This document shows positions 1 through 6,219 of a stretch of 6,219 nt of DNA, piece after piece (the first letter of the stretch is position 1; every line of letters begins with the position of its first letter). Location: positions 1-6,219 of the forward strand of contig CAMPGT010000239.1 of assembly GCA_946885665.1 (NCBI GenBank), given 5' to 3'. Under the pieces are notes generated by a model. It was not told where the DNA came from. It ran no database searches and worked only from the letters and a program-made list of their open reading frames with translations. The position numbers were made by a program, and so were the translations under genes. The DNA comes from an uncultured Chitinophagaceae bacterium (GTDB lineage Bacteria; Bacteroidota; Bacteroidia; Chitinophagales; Chitinophagaceae).

Positions 1-1224
<1,224 letters not shown>

Positions 1225-1252
1225 TTAAGTTTTAAAAATGTGATGATGAAGA

Positions 1253-1266
1253 AGTTTGTTCAAACT
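1253..1266. promoter_or_regulatory. Palindrome in the metY leader, possible operator
   Basis: AGTTTG and CAAACT form perfect 6-base arms around a 2-base centre, 32 bases upstream of the metY start. The size and symmetry would suit a dimeric DNA-binding regulator, but it could equally be chance in AT-rich DNA. No regulator gene is present in the window. Confidence 0.25.
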
Positions 1267-1291
1267 GCAATTTATGCGATAGGGCAGGCTT

Positions 1292-1326
1292 ATGCCGAAA
1301 TATCAATAGTTTATGCCTTGCGGCAT
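1292..1326 (-). promoter_or_regulatory. Competing hairpins in the metY 5' leader
   Basis: Read on the minus strand, ATGCC (1326-1322), loop GCAA and GGCAT (1317-1313) make a 5-bp hairpin closed by a GNRA-type tetraloop. The same 5' arm, extended to ATGCCG (1326-1321), can instead pair with CGGCAT at 1297-1292. Only one pairing can form at a time. It lies 71-105 bases upstream of the metY ATG, so it would be in the mRNA leader if transcription starts further upstream. It could be an attenuator or an unrecognised cis-regulatory RNA. The stems are short and no transcription start is known. Confidence 0.25.
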
Positions 1327-1421
1327 CCGATACAACAACAGCGTTCCGTAGAGGAGCGCATTCGGGGCGTTGGTGTAGGGATTGATTTCATGGAGTGTAA
1401 CACGGTGCGAATGTAGGAGAG

Positions 1422-1440
1422 TTTAGGGGGAAATCCTAAA
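1422..1440. repeat. Short inverted repeat upstream of metY
   Basis: TTTAGG and CCTAAA are perfect 6-base arms around a 7-base loop (GGGAAAT). No T-run follows on either strand, so it does not look like an intrinsic terminator. An AGGGGGAA motif occurs in it and again at 1451-1458. Role unknown. Confidence 0.35.
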
Positions 1441-1465
1441 AGTATTTGATAGGGGGAAGTTAAAA

Positions 1466-1493
1466 CGGCAATCGGCAAACGGCAATCGGCGAA
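1466..1493. repeat. Heptanucleotide tandem repeat, four units (CGGCAAT type)
   Basis: Four back-to-back 7-base units: CGGCAAT, CGGCAAA, CGGCAAT, CGGCGAA. It can also be read as two copies of a 14-base unit starting at 1464. It lies in the divergent intergenic region, away from both start codons. Its period matches the other arrays in this window although the unit sequence differs. Confidence 0.8.
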
Positions 1494-1585
1494 GGCGGAT
1501 GCCCGATTCATTTTTGAAAACGAATTGCTTTTGTAAATACCGCATTACTGGTTAATTTTCATTTAAAGCAACAACCGTCTTTGAA

Positions 1586-1615
1586 TTTTTTTTTTTTAAA
1601 AAAGAAGCCTTTTTT
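1586..1615. repeat. T12/A6 tract with AT-rich hairpin
   Basis: Twelve T at 1586-1597 are followed by six A. AAAAAAG at 1598-1604 pairs perfectly with CTTTTTT at 1609-1615 around a 4-base loop. No gene ends here, so a terminator role is unlikely. Such tracts bend DNA and can act as upstream promoter elements; the 12-T run is also prone to length change. Confidence 0.5.
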
Positions 1616-1640
1616 CTCAACATTAAGATAGCTTAAGACC

Positions 1641-1674
1641 TTTGCCCTTTGCTCTTTCCGCCGCCGTATCTTCG
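1641..1674 (+). promoter_or_regulatory. Candidate Bacteroidota-type promoter for the nif3 operon
   Basis: TTTG at 1641-1644 is followed 22 bases later by TATCTTCG at 1667-1674, close to the Bacteroidota sigma-ABfr consensus (TTTG, about 19-21 bases, TAnnTTTG). The -7 element has one mismatch (C for T). It ends only 6 bases before the ATG at 1681, so transcription would begin at or near the start codon, giving a leaderless or nearly leaderless mRNA. TGCTTTTG at 1526-1533 is the competing candidate. Confidence 0.4.
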
Positions 1675-1680
1675 CCTTGC

Positions 1681-2781
1681 ATGAAAATCGCCGACATCCT
1701 CCACACGCTCGAAAGCATCGCTCCAACCGTACTGCAGGAAGGTTACGACAATGCTGGCCTCATCACGGGCAGCCGCGAGTGGGAATGTACGGGCATTCTG
1801 TGCACACTGGATGCGACTCCTCAAGTGGTCGATGAAGCAGTGGCGCGAAACTGCAATTGCATCGTCGCCCATCACCCCATAGTTTTCCGCGGACTCAAAA
1901 AAATAAACGGCAGCAATTATGTGGAGCAGGCGGTAATCAAAGCCATCAAAAACGACATTGCTATCTACGCCGCACACACGAACCTCGATAATGTTCCCGA
2001 CGGCGTCAACGGCAGGATAGCGGATAAAATCGGCCTCACCAACAGGAAGATACTGGCGCCGAAACAGGGCATCCTTAAAAAATTGTACACGTATGTGCCG
2101 CACGAACATCTTGAAACGGTACGCAACGCCCTGTTCGCGGCCGGGGCCGGCAACATCAGCAACTATTCCGAATGCAGCTTCACCTCCCCGGGCACCGGCA
2201 CCTTCAAACCGGGAGTAGGCGCCGAGCCGTTCAGCGGAAAGGTGGGGGAACGCAAAGAGCAACCCGAAACCAAGCTGGAGGTGATCCTGCCGGCTTACCT
2301 GGAAAGGCAGGTGCTCGATGCGCTTTTCACCGCTCACCCCTACGAAGAAGTGGCCTACGAAGTGATCGGCCTGGATAACTTTCACCAGGAAACGGGCAGC
2401 GGCATTATCGGCGAGATCGACCCGGCCGACGGGGTGGCGTTCCTGCAAATGCTTGTCGAACGATTCAGGCTTCAGTTGGTGCGCCATACTGCGCTGCCTG
2501 CCGGGCGAATCAAGACGGTGGCCGTATGCGGCGGTGCGGGCAGCTTCCTGATAAGCAACGCTTTGCAAGCCGGGGCCGACGCGTATGTGACTGCCGACGT
2601 GAAGTACCATGAATTTTTCGACGCCGTTCCCGGCCTGCTGCTTTGCGACATCGGACATTATGAAAGCGAGCAGTTCACCGTTGACCTATTTATAGACATT
2701 TTCCTTCAAAAATTCCCTAACTTTGCCGTCCTGAAATCCGAAGTAAGAACCAATCCGGTTAATTATTTCACAGGAAAATAA
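1681..2781 (+). CDS. Nif3-like dinuclear metal-centre protein (YqfO type)
   Basis: 366-residue cytoplasmic protein of the NIF3/DUF34 family, often labelled 'GTP cyclohydrolase I type 2'; the physiological role is unsettled. The N-terminal half carries GYDNAGL (21-27) and HHP (H64-H65-P66), then H99 and D103. The C-terminal half carries GHYESE (H336, E340). H64, H65, D103, H336 and E340 match the two-metal site known in E. coli YbgI. Between the halves, roughly residues 124-230, is an inserted PII/CutA-like domain ending near HPYEEVAYEV, as in Bacillus YqfO (about 370 residues) and unlike the 247-residue YbgI. The frame is open back to a TTG at 1642, but ATG 1681 gives the family N-terminus (MKIADIL), so I chose it. 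Codons strongly favour C in third position. Twenty bases separate it from the zinc-ribbon gene, suggesting one operon. Confidence 0.93.
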   Translation: MKIADILHTLESIAPTVLQEGYDNAGLITGSREWECTGILCTLDATPQVVDEAVARNCNCIVAHHPIVFRGLKKINGSNYVEQAVIKAIKNDIAIYAAHTNLDNVPDGVNGRIADKIGLTNRKILAPKQGILKKLYTYVPHEHLETVRNALFAAGAGNISNYSECSFTSPGTGTFKPGVGAEPFSGKVGERKEQPETKLEVILPAYLERQVLDALFTAHPYEEVAYEVIGLDNFHQETGSGIIGEIDPADGVAFLQMLVERFRLQLVRHTALPAGRIKTVAVCGGAGSFLISNALQAGADAYVTADVKYHEFFDAVPGLLLCDIGHYESEQFTVDLFIDIFLQKFPNFAVLKSEVRTNPVNYFTGK

Positions 2782-2801
2782 ACGAAAATAAGGCACACCA
2801 C

Positions 2802-3557
2802 ATGGCTAATGTTAAAGAGTATTCCGTCGAAGAAAAATTAACCTCTCTCGTCACTCTCCAGAAAATAGAATCCAAAATAGATGAAGTGCAGGTCCTGAAG
2901 GGCGAGCTTCCCATGGAGGTGAGCGACCTGGAAGACGAAATCACCGGTTTGCAGGCCAGGCAAACACGTATCGAGGAAGAGATCAACGGCATCCAGGAAT
3001 TCATCAACCAGAAAAAAGAGTTGATCAAAGAAGCCGAGGCGCTGATCAAGAAATACGAGAAGCAGACCGAAAATGTGAAGAACAGCCGTGAGTTTGAGGC
3101 CATCAATAAAGAAATTGAAATGCAGCAGCTTGAAATGAAGCTCGCTGAAAAACATATCAAAGATGCCAACGAAGAGATCGCTGAAAAAGTGGTGATCCTT
3201 GAAAAGGCCAAAAAGAACCTCTCTGCTAAAGAAGCAGTGCTCGGCACCAAAAAAGGCGAACTCGAAAAGATCATCGCCTCAACGGAAAAAGAAGAAAGAC
3301 ATTTTAATAAATTATCGGGAGAGGCACGCGAAAAAGTTGAGGAGCGGTTACTGAACTCCTACGACAGGATCCGCGCCAACTACCGCAACGGGCTTTCCGT
3401 TGTACCGGTTGAACGCGACGCCTGCGGCGGTTGCTTCAACGCCATCCCACCGCAAAGGCAGAGCGAGATCAAGCAGCGTAAAAAGATCATCGTTTGCGAA
3501 AACTGCGGAAGGATTCTCGTCGACAGGGATCTTTTCGACAGCGTAGAGGTTAAGTAA
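2802..3557 (+). CDS. Coiled-coil protein with C-terminal C4 zinc ribbon
   Basis: 251 residues, predicted cytoplasmic, with no signal peptide or membrane segment. Residues about 10-180 are rich in Glu, Lys, Gln and Leu with few helix breakers, as expected for a long antiparallel coiled-coil hairpin. The C-terminus has a C4 zinc ribbon: CGGC (C208, C211) and CENC (C232, C235), separated by 20 residues. This is the architecture of the zf-RING_7 family (PF02591; relatives include Chlamydia CT398 and Helicobacter HP0958/FlgZ). Relatives have been linked to sigma-54, flagellar or nucleic-acid binding, but no general function is established, and nothing nearby is flagellar. The pairing with a Nif3/YqfO gene recurs across bacteria and suggests a shared task. 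The start is the first ATG after the nif3 stop; an AAGG at 2790-2793 is a weak ribosome-binding candidate. The stop is followed at once by a heptamer array and a terminator. Confidence 0.9.
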   Translation: MANVKEYSVEEKLTSLVTLQKIESKIDEVQVLKGELPMEVSDLEDEITGLQARQTRIEEEINGIQEFINQKKELIKEAEALIKKYEKQTENVKNSREFEAINKEIEMQQLEMKLAEKHIKDANEEIAEKVVILEKAKKNLSAKEAVLGTKKGELEKIIASTEKEERHFNKLSGEAREKVEERLLNSYDRIRANYRNGLSVVPVERDACGGCFNAIPPQRQSEIKQRKKIIVCENCGRILVDRDLFDSVEVK

Positions 3558-3585
3558 GTTAAAAGTTAAAACTTAAAAGTTCAGC
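3558..3585. repeat. Heptanucleotide tandem repeat, GTTAAAA type
   Basis: Units GTTAAAA, GTTAAAA, CTTAAAA and a degenerate GTTCAGC begin on the base right after the zinc-ribbon stop codon. Positions 3565-3581 form the left arm of a 17-base inverted repeat (16 of 17 matching) with 3664-3680. The array runs directly into the terminator hairpin. Confidence 0.75.
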
Positions 3586-3621
3586 ATCCGGGCGCCAGGT
3601 GGGTCCGGATTTTTCTATTTT
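3586..3621 (+). terminator. Rho-independent terminator of the nif3/zinc-ribbon operon
   Basis: ATCCGG (3586-3591) and CCGGAT (3605-3610) form a perfect 6-bp GC-rich stem with a 13-base loop, followed at once by TTTTCTATTTT. It starts 29 bases after the zinc-ribbon stop codon and 66 bases before recN, where an operon end is expected. Confidence 0.7.
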
Positions 3622-3650
3622 ATTTTCTTCTGAAAACAGCATTGCGTTTC

Positions 3651-3678
3651 ACTTATAACTTCTAACTTTTCAGTTTTA
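3651..3678. repeat. Heptanucleotide tandem repeat upstream of recN
   Basis: Units ACTTATA, ACTTCTA, ACTTTTC and AGTTTTA end 8 bases before the recN ATG. They resemble the reverse complement of the 3558-3585 array, and 3664-3680 is the right arm of the inverted repeat. TAACTTTT at 3663-3670 inside it matches the TAnnTTTG -7 consensus except for the last base, so the array may also supply the recN promoter; no convincing -33 element is seen. Confidence 0.7.
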
Positions 3679-3686
3679 ACGCTCGT

Positions 3687-5347
3687 ATGCTTAAGACGCT
3701 CTACATCCACAATTACGCCATCATTGACCAGATCAGCATTGAATTTTCGCCGCGACTGAATGCCATCACCGGCGAAACCGGCGCAGGAAAATCCATCCTC
3801 ATGGGCGCCCTCTCGCTTATCCTCGGCGAAAGGGCCGACACGTCCGTTTTACTTAACCGCGAAAAAAATGCAACGTCGAAGGTTGTTTCAGCATCGACGG
3901 CCGGCCATCGCTCCAAAAAATTCTTACCGACTTCGACCTCCAGGAAGAGAATACCAATGAGCTCGTTATCAGAAGAGAAATAGCCGCCAGCGGTAAGTCG
4001 CGCGCCTTTATCAACGACACGCCGGTAAACCTCGATCAGCTAAGACAGGTGAGCTCATTGCTGGTTGACCTCCACCGTCAGTTCGATACCCTGTCGCTTT
4101 CGGACGCGGGATTTCAAAGAGATGTACTGGATGCGCTGGCCGGTAATACGGCTTTACTTCAAAAGTATCAGTCTGTTTACAGAAACTGGCGGTCGGCAGA
4201 AGCTGATCTCAACAGGTTGGTGGATGAAAAAAATTCTTTCAATAAAGAATATGATTATAATAAGTTCCTCTTCGATGAATTGGAAGAGGCGGGTTTTTCG
4301 GAGAACGAGCTGGAAGAGGCCGACAGCGAACTGAAGGTGCTGAATAATTCGGAGGGTATCAAGAATGCGTTGTCGCTGGTTGCTGAACTGCTGACGGGCG
4401 GTGAGCATGCAGTTGTGCAACAGGTGAAGACGATGCAGAACCAGTTGTCGGGGTTTTCAAAATTTCATCCGGCAATGGAAGAATTGCTGAAGAGACTGCA
4501 ATCTTCCCAAATAGAATTGAAAGACATTGCGGACGAAGTGGAGAAATTGAATGATGAAGTTGGTTATAACCCCACGCGCATCGAAGAGCTGAATGAAAGG
4601 CTGTCGGTTGGTTACCGGTTGATGAAGAAACACGGCGTACAAACAACAGCGCAGTTATTGGAAATTCAGCAGCAACTCGACGAAAAATTAATGGCCGTGC
4701 AGAATATTGATGACACCATCGCAGAGAAGCAGACGCAGGTTGATAACTGCCTGAAAGAAGCCGGCGAGATGGCGGTGAAATTATCTGAGAAGAGAAAAAA
4801 GCAAATAAAACCACTGGAAGAGAAAGTGAATCAGTTATTGGTGAAAGTGGGTATGCCGAATGCAAAACTGAAAGTTTCTTTAGAGAATATTGCGCACGAT
4901 GCGTTTGGTACGGACAGTGTTGAGTTTTTGTTCGATGCGAACAAGAGCAATCGTTTTGAGCCCGTCAGGAAGGTGGCTTCGGGCGGTGAGCTGAGCAGGC
5001 TGATGTTATCTATCAAGTCGCTCGTGGCCGAATCTATGGACCTCCCTACCTTGATCTTTGATGAAATCGACACCGGTATTTCCGGCGAGGCCGCGCGGCA
5101 GGTGGGCCTGATCATGCAGTCGCTCGCGAAGAGCAGGCAAATCGTTACGATCACTCATCAGCCGCAGATTGCCGGAAAGGCGCATGCGCATTTGTTCGTG
5201 TTCAAAGAGATCAGGAACGATGCGGTGAAGACGGGAATCAGGGTGTTGGACGGCGACGAGCGAATTACTGCTATCGCAAAGATGCTGAGTGGCGAAAAAC
5301 CCACTGCCGCGGCGCTGGAAAATGCGCGCGAGATGGTAATGAACTAA
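3687..5347 (+). pseudogene. recN: DNA repair ATPase RecN, split by a -1 frameshift
   Basis: RecN is an SMC-like ATPase acting at DNA double-strand breaks in recombinational repair. The first frame (3687-3983, 98 residues) starts with MLKTLYIHNYAIID and Walker A GETGAGKS (29-36), then leaves the family sequence after LNREK and soon stops. The RecN frame resumes from TGC at 3869, one frame back, and runs open to TAA at 5347. Its first 60 codons, up to a GTG at 4049, read as family sequence with no stop. Joining the frames at the A-run gives 553 residues, normal for RecN (about 550-575). The second part holds the coiled-coil arms, the signature SGGELSR (432-438), Walker B LIFDE (D459, E460) and H-loop THQ (H491). 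One missing A in the A7 run explains everything. It may be a sequencing error, a real mutation or programmed slippage; I list it as broken because the sequence as given does not encode it in one frame. Codon use changes sharply near 4100. Confidence 0.9.
3863..3899 (+). other. Slippery heptamer with downstream stem in recN
   Basis: At the point where the RecN frame changes, codons read A_AAA_AAT at 3863-3869, a canonical X_XXY_YYZ -1 slippage site in the correct phase. Four bases later CGTCGA (3874-3879) can pair with TCGACG (3894-3899) around a 14-base loop. Slipping back one base restores the RecN frame exactly. The layout is that of a programmed frameshift signal, but a lost A in an eight-A homopolymer gives the same picture. 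Confidence 0.4.
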
Positions 5348-5352
5348 CCCCT

Positions 5353-5360
5353 TACTTTTG
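5353..5360 (+). promoter_or_regulatory. Bacteroidota -7 promoter element before fabI
   Basis: TACTTTTG fully matches TAnnTTTG and lies in the 30-base gap between the recN stop and the fabI ATG at 5378. Transcription would start near 5365-5368, leaving a leader of about 10-13 bases. No TTTG is seen at the -33 position, so strength is uncertain. If active, fabI can be transcribed independently of recN. Confidence 0.5.
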
Positions 5361-5377
5361 TAAAAATCATAACGGCC

Positions 5378-6205
5378 ATGTCATATAATCTGTTAAAAGG
5401 AAAGAAAGGAATAATATTCGGCGCGCTCGATGAAAAATCCATTGCGTGGAAAACGGCGCTGCGGTGTCATGAAGAAGGCGCCGAGCTGGTGTTGACGAAT
5501 GCGCCGGTGGCATTGCGGATGGGCGAGATCAACAAGCTTGCAGAAATAGTGACGGCGCCGGTGATCGGGGCCGATGTGGTAAACATGGATGATTTGAAGA
5601 AATTGTTCGAGGAGAGCATGAAGCATTTTGGCGGAAAGGTTGACTTTATTCTTCATTCTGTGGGCATGAGCCTTAATGTCAGAAAAGGCAGGCATTACAC
5701 TGAGCTGGATTATGGTTTTACGCAGAAGACGCTGGATATTTCTGCGGTGTCGTTTCATCGCGTGATCCGCACCGCCTGGGAGATGGATGCTGTAAACGAT
5801 TGGGGAAGCATTGTTGCGCTGACGTACATCGCCGCACAGCGCGTATTTCCCGATTACAATGAAATGGCAGATGCAAAGGCGTTGCTGGAAAGCATTGCCA
5901 GAAGTTTCGGGTATCATTATGGAAAGAGAAATAAAGTGCGTATCAATACGGTGTCGCAGTCGCCCACGAAGACCACTGCAGGCAGTGGGGTGAAGGGTTT
6001 TGGAGGATTTGTGGCTTATGCCGACAAGATGAGTCCGCTGGGCAATGCCACCGCAGAGCAGTGCGCGGATTATTGTGTAACGATGTTCAGCGATTTGACG
6101 AGAATGGTGACGATGCAGAATTTATTTCACGACGGCGGTTTTTCGTTTACCGGCGTTACCCAGGAGATCGTTGAGGCGATGGGGGAGACGGGGAGTAGGG
6201 AGTAG
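5378..6205 (+). CDS. fabI: Enoyl-[acyl-carrier-protein] reductase FabI
   Basis: Cytoplasmic short-chain dehydrogenase fold enzyme that reduces trans-2-enoyl-ACP with NAD(P)H, the last step of each type II fatty acid elongation cycle. Visible features: N-terminal nucleotide-binding loop GALDEKSIAW (15-24), HSVGM (93-97), and the FabI active site with Y150 and YNEMADAK (Y160, K167), the family Y-x6-K motif. E. coli FabI has MG at the M-A position and a glycine where this protein has K25 after SIAW. The loop TVSQSPTKTTAGSG (191-204) replaces the AGPIRT-type segment of E. coli, as I would expect for a Bacteroidota clade. At 275 residues it is a little longer than E. coli FabI (262). The last residues (TGSRE) and the stop codon are encoded by a heptamer repeat array. 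The start is the first ATG after the -7 element; no Shine-Dalgarno is visible. recN lies 30 bases upstream. Confidence 0.94.
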   Translation: MSYNLLKGKKGIIFGALDEKSIAWKTALRCHEEGAELVLTNAPVALRMGEINKLAEIVTAPVIGADVVNMDDLKKLFEESMKHFGGKVDFILHSVGMSLNVRKGRHYTELDYGFTQKTLDISAVSFHRVIRTAWEMDAVNDWGSIVALTYIAAQRVFPDYNEMADAKALLESIARSFGYHYGKRNKVRINTVSQSPTKTTAGSGVKGFGGFVAYADKMSPLGNATAEQCADYCVTMFSDLTRMVTMQNLFHDGGFSFTGVTQEIVEAMGETGSRE

Positions 6206-6219
6206 GGAGTGGGGAGTGG
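6191..6219. repeat. Heptanucleotide tandem repeat (GGGAGTR) over the fabI stop codon
   Basis: Units GGGAGTA, GGGAGTA, GGGAGTG, GGGAGTG, then a G at the window edge; a degenerate unit (GGAGACG) precedes it at 6184-6190. The fabI TAG at 6203-6205 lies across the second and third units. The array probably continues beyond the window. Confidence 0.85.

Noticed and set aside
1311..1511. 66-codon minus-strand frame upstream of metY
   Set aside because: It is partly made of the heptamer repeat, has no recognisable domain, and no start signal is seen.
1598..1615. AT-only hairpin as an intrinsic terminator
   Set aside because: No gene on either strand ends nearby, and the stem has a single G-C pair.
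1642..1680. Upstream TTG start for the nif3 gene, adding 13 residues
   Set aside because: The ATG at 1681 gives the exact family N-terminus, and the extra codons overlap the candidate promoter.
1633..2658. 341-codon open frame on the minus strand opposite nif3
   Set aside because: It is antisense to a clear family protein. C-rich third codon positions in nif3 remove stops from the opposite strand, and the translation resembles no family I know.
2768..3274. 168-codon minus-strand frame rich in Ser, Phe and Leu that could look like a membrane protein
   Set aside because: It is the antisense of the Lys/Glu-rich coiled-coil gene; complementing such codons gives Phe, Leu and Ser. No independent start or promoter evidence.
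4359..4865. 168-codon minus-strand frame inside recN
   Set aside because: Antisense to the RecN coiled-coil region; Ser/Pro-rich low-complexity translation with no family resemblance.
4049..5347. Independent gene starting at the GTG at 4049
   Set aside because: Sixty codons of recognisable RecN sequence lie directly upstream in the same frame, so this is the continuation of recN and not a separate start.
5393..5917. 174-codon minus-strand frame opposite fabI
   Set aside because: Antisense to a clear FabI; no domain or start signal.

Overview
The window looks like ordinary chromosomal DNA from a member of the Bacteroidota, most likely near the Chitinophagaceae/Sphingobacteriales. This is inferred from the Bacteroidota style of the FabI and MetY proteins, the lack of clear Shine-Dalgarno sequences before the genes, a TAnnTTTG-type promoter element before fabI, and short heptanucleotide tandem repeats in the gaps between genes. 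No mobile element, CRISPR array, phage gene, tRNA or rRNA was seen.

Layout: (1) Positions 1-1221, minus strand: metY, an O-acetylhomoserine sulfhydrylase whose C-terminus runs off the left edge. (2) Positions 1222-1680: a divergent intergenic region of about 460 bases. It holds the metY leader (inverted repeats and a possible pair of alternative hairpins), a 4-unit heptamer array, a 12-T tract and a candidate promoter. (3) Positions 1681-3557, plus strand: a Nif3/YqfO-family metalloprotein followed 20 bases later by a coiled-coil C4 zinc-ribbon protein, probably one operon. It is closed by a hairpin/T-tract terminator that sits between two heptamer arrays forming a near-perfect inverted repeat. 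(4) Positions 3687-5347, plus strand: recN, the SMC-like DNA repair ATPase, split by a -1 frameshift at a run of seven A residues. (5) Positions 5378-6205, plus strand: fabI, enoyl-ACP reductase, with its own -7 element. Its stop codon lies inside another heptamer array that runs off the right edge.

The genes are mostly housekeeping (sulfur amino acid synthesis, a conserved metal protein of unsettled role, DNA repair, fatty acid synthesis) and do not form one pathway. The items most worth a second look are the recN frameshift, which falls exactly on a canonical A_AAA_AAT slippery heptamer; a sharp change in base composition inside recN near 4100; and the set of 7-base-period repeat arrays at gene borders. 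I see no convincing new multi-gene system here.
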